13,010 bases of DNA from Candidatus Peribacteria bacterium (GTDB taxonomy: Bacteria; Patescibacteriota; Gracilibacteria; Peribacterales; Peribacteraceae). The stretch lies in contig CAINWJ010000155.1 of NCBI GenBank assembly GCA_903854455.1, positions 1-13,010 on the forward strand, written 5' to 3'. The position numbers and the translations under genes were made by a program. Below the pieces are notes generated by a model. The model searched no databases and was not told the origin of the DNA. It saw only the letters and a list, made by a program, of their open reading frames with translations. The number at the start of each line of letters is the position of its first letter. Positions within the stretch are counted from its first letter, which is position 1. Of the stretch, positions 1-5,785 are shown piece by piece.

Positions 1-1716
1 GTCGATTCCTCCCTCACCCCTAACCCCTCCCCCGAGGGGGAAGGGGGAATGTTTCTCCCTTCCCCCTTCGGGGGAAGGGTCGGGGATGGGGGAAGCAACC
101 AATATTCCGCAATCCTTGATGACCCGTTCCACTGTTTCCACAATCGACCTCGATGTCCGCTTCTGGCTCAAATCTAAGAGCACATCGCGAGCATGAATGA
201 ATGTGTTCCGATCATGCAACTCCACCGGATCGTCGGAACCGGGAAGGTTGAACTTGAGCACATGATCGAGGAGTGATCCTTCCTTCGGTCGACTACCGAA
301 GATGCGGCCGAGATCAGCAGGATGACAACCGAAGCACGCGCAACCCAGTGCAGCAGCCAGAAGTCCGTTGTCTTTGGGATGGCAGATGGCACGGAGAATG
401 ATGATCGCCTGCGAGACCAGCGGATGCGTCAGGAGATCGAGCTTGCCGGTGAGCTGTACTGGAATCCCCCGCGCCTTCAGCACGTCGTAGATGGGACGAA
501 GCTCGGCATTCGTCTGTGTCAGAATCGCCATCTCATTCGGGAGAATCTTCGCCTTCAGCCGATCCTCGATCAGGTCGGCAATGAGCCACGGTTCAGTCGT
601 ATCGCTCGGGGAGAAAATCAAACCGGGAGCTGCCGCCTTTCCTTTTCGATCGGACTTCAAATCCTTGGTCAGCCCGTCGATCCTCCCGACCAGCCGCTCG
701 GTATTTTTGCCGATCAAGGATCCCGCGGCATCCAGAATTGGCTGCGTGCAGCGGTAACTGGTGTTCAGAACGACGATCTGCGCCGCCGGGAAACGGGCGT
801 GAAATTTGAGGATGTTCTGCAGATTGGCACCCTGAAACCGGTAGATCGCCTGATCGTCATCCCCGACGACGAAGAAGTTCGGCTTGTCCTCGGGTGTGCG
901 GGCAAGTGTGAGGAGATCGAGCAGCGCGTACTGGGCACCGTTCGTGTCCTGAAACTCGTCGACGAGTAGGTACTGGAACCGTTCCTGCAGACTGGCGAGG
1001 AGCCAATCATGTTCTTTCAGAGCTTCGATCACCGTCAGGATCATGTCGTCGTAGTCGTACCGACCGCTCTTCTTGAGCTCCTCCTGATACCGCAGGAATA
1101 CTTCGATGAACTCCGTGAACTTGCGTGCCCGCAGAACATTCTGCTCATGCGCCTTGGTCCCCGCTTTGCTCTTGCCTGACAACGCCGTTTCGTATTCCTT
1201 CGCGACTGAACGCAATCGACCGGCATCGGTCACTCCTTCCCGCTTGAGTGTGCTGATCCTGCCGAGAATGTCCTTGATCCTGAGATATGGGTGCTTCTTA
1301 TTCACCAGTACCAGATCCGGCAGCAGCGAATCAATCACTTTTTTTACCGTCCTGTACCGTTCCACATCACTGATCTGCTCCAGCATGGACCAGGAATCGA
1401 ATACCAGTGGGTGACTCTGGATGATGTCGTTGCAGAAGCCGTGGATCGTCGAAACGGTGACACCATACGCATCCGACCCGATCAAGTCCCGGAGCCGCTC
1501 GCGCATGGATTGTGCGCCGGAGTTGGAGAATGTCAGACAGAGGATATTGCCGGGTCTGGCATGCGTCTTCTTCAGAATGTTTGCGACTCTCATCGCCAGC
1601 ACCTGCGTCTTGCCGGTCCCCGGTCCTGCCACCACCATCACCGGACCCTCGACCGTATCGACAGCGAGGCGCTGGGCGGGGTTGAGGCGATGGAGTTGAT
1701 CAGTGAAAGAAGGCAC
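1..1716 (-). CDS. UvrD/PcrA-like superfamily 1 DNA helicase, C-terminus beyond window
   Basis: The minus frame is open from a GTG at 1716 to position 1 (572 codons), so the gene is cut by the window edge. Visible SF1A helicase motifs: Walker A GPGTGKT at residues 31-37, a YDYDDM segment near 235, motif II DEFQD at 253-257, motif III GDDDQAIYRFQGA starting at 285, a motif IV-like SYRCTQPI, and an AILTQTN...LRPIYDVLKARGIP block typical of domain 2. By family knowledge it is an ATP-driven 3'-5' DNA translocase used in repair or replication restart. Which member (UvrD, PcrA, Rep, or a nuclease-fused form) cannot be told without the C-terminus. GTG is chosen because the N-terminal FTDQLHRLNPAQRLAV is typical of UvrD starts and no ATG lies between it and Walker A. 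There is no Shine-Dalgarno; a -10-like TACATT sits 6 bases before GTG. Residues about 541-569 are encoded by a GC-rich palindromic repeat. Confidence 0.93.
   Translation of the reverse strand, partial: MPSFTDQLHRLNPAQRLAVDTVEGPVMVVAGPGTGKTQVLAMRVANILKKTHARPGNILCLTFSNSGAQSMRERLRDLIGSDAYGVTVSTIHGFCNDIIQSHPLVFDSWSMLEQISDVERYRTVKKVIDSLLPDLVLVNKKHPYLRIKDILGRISTLKREGVTDAGRLRSVAKEYETALSGKSKAGTKAHEQNVLRARKFTEFIEVFLRYQEELKKSGRYDYDDMILTVIEALKEHDWLLASLQERFQYLLVDEFQDTNGAQYALLDLLTLARTPEDKPNFFVVGDDDQAIYRFQGANLQNILKFHARFPAAQIVVLNTSYRCTQPILDAAGSLIGKNTERLVGRIDGLTKDLKSDRKGKAAAPGLIFSPSDTTEPWLIADLIEDRLKAKILPNEMAILTQTNAELRPIYDVLKARGIPVQLTGKLDLLTHPLVSQAIIILRAICHPKDNGLLAAALGCACFGCHPADLGRIFGSRPKEGSLLDHVLKFNLPGSDDPVELHDRNTFIHARDVLLDLSQKRTSRSIVETVERVIKDCGILVASPIPDPSPEGGREKHSPFPLGGGVRGEGGID
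9..94. repeat. GC-rich multi-hairpin palindromic element, copy A, inside the helicase gene
   Basis: The outer arms (starting ctccctcacccc, ending ggggatgggggaag) are complementary and enclose two smaller hairpins, one around cccccgaggggg and one around cccccttcggggg. A related copy lies at 9446-9546 within the rsmF-like gene and shares the outer arms and both inner hairpins. Here it is translated as a Pro/Gly/Glu-rich stretch within the open helicase frame. Confidence 0.8.
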
Positions 1717-1720
1717 AGAG

Positions 1721-1756
1721 AGAATGTAGAATGGAGAATGGAGAATGTAAAATGAA
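1721..1756. repeat. Short tandem repeat, 7-base unit (ggagaat)
   Basis: Just upstream of the helicase start is a run of imperfect copies of a seven-base unit: gtagaat, ggagaat, ggagaat, then gtaaaat. The unit resembles those at 2285-2310 (attttcc) and 8931-8958 (gaaaatt) in length and purine/pyrimidine skew. No convincing inverted partner is visible nearby. It overlaps the probable helicase promoter region. Confidence 0.55.
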
Positions 1757-1769
1757 TGAGGGTCATATG

Positions 1770-1849
1770 TGCCGCGGGTAGGAAACCCGCTCCCGTTTCA
1801 AAAAAGATATAGTATTAAAATGGGGAGCAGGATTCCTTCCTGCGGAGCA
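1770..1849. repeat. REPIN-like inverted pair of hairpins
   Basis: The left arm (1770-1798) and right arm (1818-1849) are imperfect reverse complements. Each is itself a hairpin: gcgggt/acccgc around loop aggaa at 1774-1790, and gcagga/tcctgc around loop ttcct at 1827-1843. Reverse-complementing one copy gives the same loop, while two stem base pairs differ in a compensated way. It fills most of the 157-base gap between the helicase and the small membrane-protein gene, where their divergent promoters must also lie. Confidence 0.75.
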
Positions 1850-1873
1850 AGCAAGTCATTCTTCTTCCCTTAG

Positions 1874-2158
1874 ATGACAATCGCACTCGCAACTCTCAGC
1901 TTCTGCATTGGTCTCGTCGGTACATTCGTCACTGAACAATTGGTGCAGATGATCCCATTTCTCCGGAGCAAGCTCTGGGTTCCACATCTTCTGTTTGGCT
2001 ACCACATCCACTACAGCGTCGTCGGTTTGCTCTGCGTGATCATCGGTCTAATGCTTATTCCTCAAAAGCGCCTATTTGCATTGTGTACCATCGCATTCGG
2101 CATCGGCATCATAGTCGTGCATTCGATTTCGGATGGGCGGTTGATATTCATTGAATGA
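1874..2158 (+). CDS. Small hypothetical membrane protein with a HxH motif (94 aa)
   Basis: I do not recognise this family. The 94-residue product is strongly hydrophobic with three likely membrane segments, about residues 3-24, 47-65 and 69-88. A GYHIHYS motif lies at the edge of segment 2, and HSISDGRLIFIE forms the C-terminus after segment 3. The clustered histidines could bind a metal or haem, but that is speculation. It is one of only two plus-strand genes and is transcribed divergently from the helicase. No Shine-Dalgarno precedes the ATG; the upstream gap holds a hairpin pair, and a hairpin follows the stop. Amino-acid composition and the lack of a competing minus-strand ORF support a real gene. 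Confidence 0.7.
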   Translation: MTIALATLSFCIGLVGTFVTEQLVQMIPFLRSKLWVPHLLFGYHIHYSVVGLLCVIIGLMLIPQKRLFALCTIAFGIGIIVVHSISDGRLIFIE

Positions 2159-2163
2159 TGGTT

Positions 2164-2185
2164 GAGCCGCAACATTTTGCGGCTC
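2164..2185. repeat. 9-bp perfect hairpin after the small membrane-protein gene
   Basis: The sequence gagccgcaa-catt-ttgcggctc forms a perfect 9-bp stem starting five bases after the stop at 2158. A partial related copy (gtagagccg followed by the dyad tccca-a-tggga) follows at about 2203-2222, in inverted orientation to the first arm end (cggctctac). There is no T-tract, so it is not a canonical intrinsic terminator, though it could still slow or end transcription. It is best read as another dispersed palindromic element. Confidence 0.6.
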
Positions 2186-2281
2186 TACAAACATTGTGAC
2201 CCGTAGAGCCGTCCCAATGGGAGTCCCAATAATTTTACAAATCAACATCCCCTGATTCGAAATATCAACCTTGCTCGCTCT

Positions 2282-2310
2282 CCAATTATCAATTTTCCAT
2301 TTTCCATTTC
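2282..2310. repeat. Short tandem repeat, 7-base unit (attttcc)
   Basis: Imperfect copies of a seven-base unit (caattttcc, attttcc, atttcgcc) lie directly downstream, in the minus sense, of the membrane-protein stop at 2315. Composition matches one arm of the AT-rich inverted repeat at 8931-9033, so it may be half of such an element. The rest of the 2159-2314 gap shows nothing else I can name. Confidence 0.5.
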
Positions 2311-2314
2311 GCCC

Positions 2315-3238
2315 TCACCCCACCGTTGCCGTCACCACCGTGAGATACGCCATAGCGAACGCAATCATGAACACAAACCCGCAGAGCCAGCAGATGAATC
2401 CGAACTTCACGGAGAACAGCATGACCGATCCTGCGATCAACATCACGAACCATCCGATGACGAAGAAGACGAGCAAACCGTAGAGAAGGCGCAGGAGAAT
2501 GGGAAACCAAAGCCCACGAGTTCGCTTCATACTGAGAGCAATGCTCTGGAAGACGCCACCTTCGCCGGAAAGCAGGATCATGGGAGCGATGGATAGTCGC
2601 GGCAGGAAGTAGAGTGCCAGCGGCAAACCCAGCACCGGCACCCAGATGAGCGAACGGATGAAGATCATGAAGACCAAACCGAGCAATGGGACAATCACGA
2701 ACGGCATGTGCAGGAGGAGATCGGATGCCGGTCTCGGACCACTGATACTCAGCATGTAGAAGAAGAGCATGCAGAGAAGCAGAACAATCGCATCGAAGAC
2801 GAAGACACCGAATGCTGCCGAACTCATCCGCGCCAGGTAGACCGGGAACAGTTGATTCTTGTCGACCGGATTCTGCGTGCCGGCTTTCATGCTGTCTTTC
2901 TCGGCGGAGGCACGCAGCAGCAATGAATCCAGACTATGGGCATCGATGCCTAGGATCGCACCGGAAGATGCTGTAGTCGATCCTCCGGTGCTGCCGGACC
3001 CACTCAGTGCGTTGAATTCAGTTTCCATCCTGCTCTGGATCTCATCGACAGTGAGACCTGTCTGATCAGCAAGTCCACGCAGGACGCGATCGGTCGAACG
3101 ATCCAGGTACGCCGATCCGATGGCGAAGAGCATGGCAAAGCAGAGAACCCCAAGCAACACAGGCACCGCCTTCTGCCGGAGCAATCCGAATGCTCCGACA
3201 AGGAGAATGATGAGTGGCGGCAGAGGATGACGGGGCAT
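2315..3238 (-). CDS. Multi-pass integral membrane protein, function unknown (307 aa)
   Basis: The product has two hydrophobic N-terminal segments (about residues 7-20 and 25-44), a polar loop (45-135) with a Gly/Ser/Thr-rich linker at 79-93, and about five further membrane segments (140-165, 173-194, 196-212, 246-272, 278-303). The block at 211-248 (FLPRLSIAPMIL, EGG, SIALSMKRTRG) resembles a recurrent motif of the YciC/DUF975-like and GlpQ-associated membrane-domain families, where an Arg/Pro-rich helix end is followed by a Ser-x-x-x-Thr-x-Gly segment. That resemblance is from memory and gives no specific function. It lies downstream of rpoD on the same strand but is separated by 126 bases with a hairpin pair, so it probably has its own promoter. 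The ATG at 3238 precedes the first hydrophobic segment; no Shine-Dalgarno is visible. Confidence 0.8.
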   Translation of the reverse strand: MPRHPLPPLIILLVGAFGLLRQKAVPVLLGVLCFAMLFAIGSAYLDRSTDRVLRGLADQTGLTVDEIQSRMETEFNALSGSGSTGGSTTASSGAILGIDAHSLDSLLLRASAEKDSMKAGTQNPVDKNQLFPVYLARMSSAAFGVFVFDAIVLLLCMLFFYMLSISGPRPASDLLLHMPFVIVPLLGLVFMIFIRSLIWVPVLGLPLALYFLPRLSIAPMILLSGEGGVFQSIALSMKRTRGLWFPILLRLLYGLLVFFVIGWFVMLIAGSVMLFSVKFGFICWLCGFVFMIAFAMAYLTVVTATVG

Positions 3239-3291
3239 GGGGACGGGAGAAGTATTTGAAGAATCTCATTTTCAAAGCTACAAATCGCGTG

Positions 3292-3353
3292 TCATGGTGA
3301 GCGCAGTCGAACCATGAACACGCGCCATCATCCTTCGACTGCGCTCAGGATGA
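3292..3353. repeat. REPIN-like inverted pair of hairpins with conserved 12-base loop
   Basis: Two hairpins in opposite orientation: tcatggt/accatga enclosing gagcgcagtcga (3292-3317), and tcatcct/aggatga enclosing the reverse complement of that same loop (3328-3353). The 12-base loop is identical between copies, while two stem base pairs are swapped (GG:CC against CC:GG). The element sits in the 126-base gap between rpoD and the membrane-protein gene. No T-tract follows either hairpin, so I do not call a terminator. Confidence 0.8.
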
Positions 3354-3364
3354 CAATATTACTT

Positions 3365-4786
3365 TTATCCCTTCGCCGGCACCGTCGTATACGCGCAGCG
3401 ATCACACTTGAGGAAGCTCTTGCCTGCCTGGTGAATCTCGACGAGCGTTCCCTTGCGACACTCGGGACAGAGCTTGCCGGTGAGGAAGCTCGGTGAGGAA
3501 TAGGCGGAAGCAGTGGCGCCCTTGGCACCTGCGGTCTCGCGGATGCAGGCGGAGCGCGGATGATCGCGGAGCTTCTGGAGAACCTTTGCTTCGATCTGCC
3601 GGATACGTTCGCGCGTGACGTTGAACTCCTTGCCGACCTCTTCCAGCGTGTGACCGATGCCGTCTTTGAGCCCGAAGCGCATCTCGATGATCTTGCGCTC
3701 GCGCGGGGTCAAATATTCCAGCATGGCGTGGACGTTCTCCTTCCTGAGCTGACGATTGGTCGCATCGAACGGGTTGACCGCCTCCTCGTCCTCGATGAAA
3801 TCACCCAGCTTGGAATCCTCTTCCGATCCCACCGGAGCCTCCAGTGAAATGATGTCCTGGCTGATCTTCTGGATGTGACGGACCTTCTTGATGTCCATTT
3901 CCATCTCAACCGCCAATTCTTCAACGGTCGGCTCGCGTCCCAACTCCTGAACGAGGCGGCGCTGCGTGTGCGTCAGCTTGTTGATGGTCTCCACCATGTG
4001 CACCGGAATGCGGATGGTGCGTGCCTGATCGGCGATGGCGCGGGTGATGGCCTGACGGATCCACCAGGTGGCGTAGGTCGAGAACTTGAAGCCGCGCTCA
4101 GGATCAAATTTCTCGACGGCGCGGAAGAGACCGATGTTGCCTTCCTGAATCAAATCCAAAAATGACAACCCGCGACCGATGTACTTCTTGGCGATGGAAA
4201 CAACGAGTCTCAGGTTTGCCTCGGCCAGCTGCTGCTTGGCGCCGGCATCACCCTTGCGGATGCGACGAGCCAGCTCCACTTCCTTGCGCCCGTCGATAAG
4301 CGGTACGCGTCCGATCTCGGAGAGATACATGCGGACGGAGTCATTGGAAATTTCCAGCAAATCGACCTCACGCTCCTTGCGCTTCTTCTTCTCATCGGAT
4401 GCGGCTTTCTTGTCATCCTTGATACGAATGCCGGCCGTGGCGACAACTTCCAGCGACGCATCATCCGTATCCGCAGCCGTCGTGGCACCGGAGCCAGCTT
4501 CACTGTCGAGTGCCGCTGCCGTCTGTGCTCCTCCCTGCGACTTACGCTGCCAGATCAACGTATCCTTCACGTCGATGACGTCGATCCCGAGATCGACGAA
4601 GAGCGTATAGACGCGATCGAGCAAATCGATGTTCTCCTCGGCATTCGGCACCGCCTTGAGAATCTCCTGATGGGTAACATACCGCTGCTCGCGACCCTTC
4701 TTCACCAAATGGCGTATTTCTTCAGGAAACGCCTTTAACTCATCATCAGTCGGCTGATGAATGAAACTACGTGGATGGGAAGCCAT
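3365..4786 (-). CDS. rpoD: Primary RNA polymerase sigma factor RpoD (sigma-70) with C-terminal zinc ribbon
   Basis: 473 residues with full group 1 sigma layout. Region 1.1-like helices are at about 11-80 (ending DVIDVKDTLIWQ), followed by an acidic/Ala linker and a basic KKAASDEKKKRKERE stretch. Region 1.2 starts near 147 (NDSVRMYLSEIGRVPLI). Region 2 covers about 185-265 with the -10 recognition helix YATWWIRQAITRAIADQ, then region 3 (THTQRRLVQELGREPT). Region 4 is at about 350-412, with the -35-binding helix-turn-helix TLEEVGKEFNVTRERIRQIE. It directs core polymerase to housekeeping promoters. The oddity is the tail: about 28 linker residues after region 4, then CPEC (440-443) and CDRC (461-464), a four-cysteine zinc-ribbon pattern like that of topoisomerase I tails. 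Standard RpoD ends soon after region 4. The stop is TAA at 3365. The gene lies 58 bases below the patatin stop. Confidence 0.97.
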   Translation of the reverse strand: MASHPRSFIHQPTDDELKAFPEEIRHLVKKGREQRYVTHQEILKAVPNAEENIDLLDRVYTLFVDLGIDVIDVKDTLIWQRKSQGGAQTAAALDSEAGSGATTAADTDDASLEVVATAGIRIKDDKKAASDEKKKRKEREVDLLEISNDSVRMYLSEIGRVPLIDGRKEVELARRIRKGDAGAKQQLAEANLRLVVSIAKKYIGRGLSFLDLIQEGNIGLFRAVEKFDPERGFKFSTYATWWIRQAITRAIADQARTIRIPVHMVETINKLTHTQRRLVQELGREPTVEELAVEMEMDIKKVRHIQKISQDIISLEAPVGSEEDSKLGDFIEDEEAVNPFDATNRQLRKENVHAMLEYLTPRERKIIEMRFGLKDGIGHTLEEVGKEFNVTRERIRQIEAKVLQKLRDHPRSACIRETAGAKGATASAYSSPSFLTGKLCPECRKGTLVEIHQAGKSFLKCDRCAYTTVPAKG

Positions 4787-4802
4787 AGAGCTTGCGGAGT
4801 CT

Positions 4803-4831
4803 ACACGGAGAGCCTCTGGAGCGCAAAGCGG
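4803..4831 (-). promoter_or_regulatory. Possible weak promoter for rpoD
   Basis: On the minus strand, TTGCGC is followed after 17 bases by TAGACT, 12 bases before the rpoD ATG. Both hexamers match consensus poorly (3/6 and 4/6). It would provide an internal promoter between the patatin gene and rpoD. Offered only as a candidate. Confidence 0.25.
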
Positions 4832-4844
4832 ATTTCAACAGAAT

Positions 4845-5678
4845 CTAGGCGACGAGAATTCTTTGTAAAGCAGGTAATGCTACCTCTGCTGCTTCCCTCC
4901 CTGCTGCAATAAATTGTGCCGCCTTGTCGAAGCGAAGGGCTGATCCGGAAAGCTTAGGCTCGATCATCACGTCACACAGTGCTTTTTCACGCTCCAGCAT
5001 CTCATGTCCGCGATCCAGATACTCCCGCCAACCTGACGGAAGAAATTTCTGGAGCTGACCGTAGCGGGGATTCGTATCGGTCCCGATCAAAAAATCCGGC
5101 GAACACTGTTTCTGGAGAGCGGAAGCCGGGATGGCTCCGACGTGCACGAGATCAATGAACGTATCGGTACCGATCTCAACCGGAGAAAAGGCGACGGGGA
5201 TGGCGCTCGACGCCAGCAATGCATCCATCAAACGTGTTTCATCAGGAAAAACATAGGGTTCCACCGCATCGAAGAATCGATCAGCGAACCCCGGCAGCAC
5301 GATCTTCTCCCACGGTATCGGACGCTTCACGCGACCGGCGACACACACGAACGGCATCCTGCAATCACCGATCTGTGCGTTGCCGATGGAGGGCGTCAGA
5401 ATGTCTTCAAGCTGCTGCCGAAACAAACCGCCATGGAGCCCTTGTTTCAAAGGCCTGTCAGAAATTCGCGCGATTTTGAACACCGTCAACTGCCGTGAAA
5501 CCTCGAGAATGTCTTTGACCGGAACGCCAAGTGCATAGACACCTGCAACGATGGCACCCATGCTGCTGCCGGCAATGCAATCGATCCGGATCTTCTCGCG
5601 CTCCAACACTTCCAGAACGCCGATGTTCGCAAGCCCCCATGCAGCACCGCCGGAGAGGACGAGACCGGTTGTTGGCAT
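4845..5678 (-). CDS. Patatin-like phospholipase (serine hydrolase)
   Basis: 277 residues from the ATG at 5678. The start GLVLSGGAAWGLANIGVLEV carries the glycine-rich oxyanion segment of patatins. GSSMG at 37-41 is the nucleophile elbow (Ser39). The expected Asp of the Ser-Asp dyad is probably Asp176 in FIDLVHVGAIPAS, in the position where most patatins have Asp-Gly-Gly/Ala. The family hydrolyses acyl esters of phospholipids or other lipids. No signal peptide or membrane segment is seen, so it is probably cytoplasmic. The frame can be extended to an ATG at 5789 overlapping the dnaG stop (ATGA), adding 37 residues, but that extension is encoded by an inverted repeat and lies before the family N-terminus, so 5678 is preferred. 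The gene lies between dnaG and rpoD on the same strand, and co-transcription with dnaG is plausible. Confidence 0.9.
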   Translation of the reverse strand: MPTTGLVLSGGAAWGLANIGVLEVLEREKIRIDCIAGSSMGAIVAGVYALGVPVKDILEVSRQLTVFKIARISDRPLKQGLHGGLFRQQLEDILTPSIGNAQIGDCRMPFVCVAGRVKRPIPWEKIVLPGFADRFFDAVEPYVFPDETRLMDALLASSAIPVAFSPVEIGTDTFIDLVHVGAIPASALQKQCSPDFLIGTDTNPRYGQLQKFLPSGWREYLDRGHEMLEREKALCDVMIEPKLSGSALRFDKAAQFIAAGREAAEVALPALQRILVA

Positions 5679-5703
5679 GAGAGTATGGTAACGGCGAAGA
5701 GGA

Positions 5704-5771
5704 TTCCAAGGAAACCAAAGAAACCAACGAACACGAACATCCTTGGACTCTTTGGATTCCTTGGTTTCCTT
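5704..5771. repeat. Inverted repeat with 9-base-unit arms, between dnaG and the patatin gene
   Basis: The left arm aaggaaaccaaagaaaccaa (5708-5727) matches the reverse complement of 5752-5771 at 18 of 20 bases. Both arms consist of an approximately nine-base unit (ccttggttt type) repeated. The unit ttccttggtttc in the right arm recurs at 8314 and 8331. The element lies just after the dnaG stop. Confidence 0.75.
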
Positions 5772-5785
5772 GAAATCACCGTCCT

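Noticed and set aside
322..969. 215-codon plus-strand frame
   Set aside because: It is antisense to the helicase, whose motifs (DEFQD, GDDDQAIY) are certain; the plus-strand product has no recognisable domain.
2164..2185. Intrinsic terminator for the small plus-strand gene
   Set aside because: The stem is good but no T-tract follows, and similar palindromes occur across the window in non-terminator positions.
4179..4610. 143-codon plus-strand Ser/Ala-rich frame
   Set aside because: Antisense shadow of the rpoD linker and regions 1.2-2; the composition is what reverse reading of that sequence gives.
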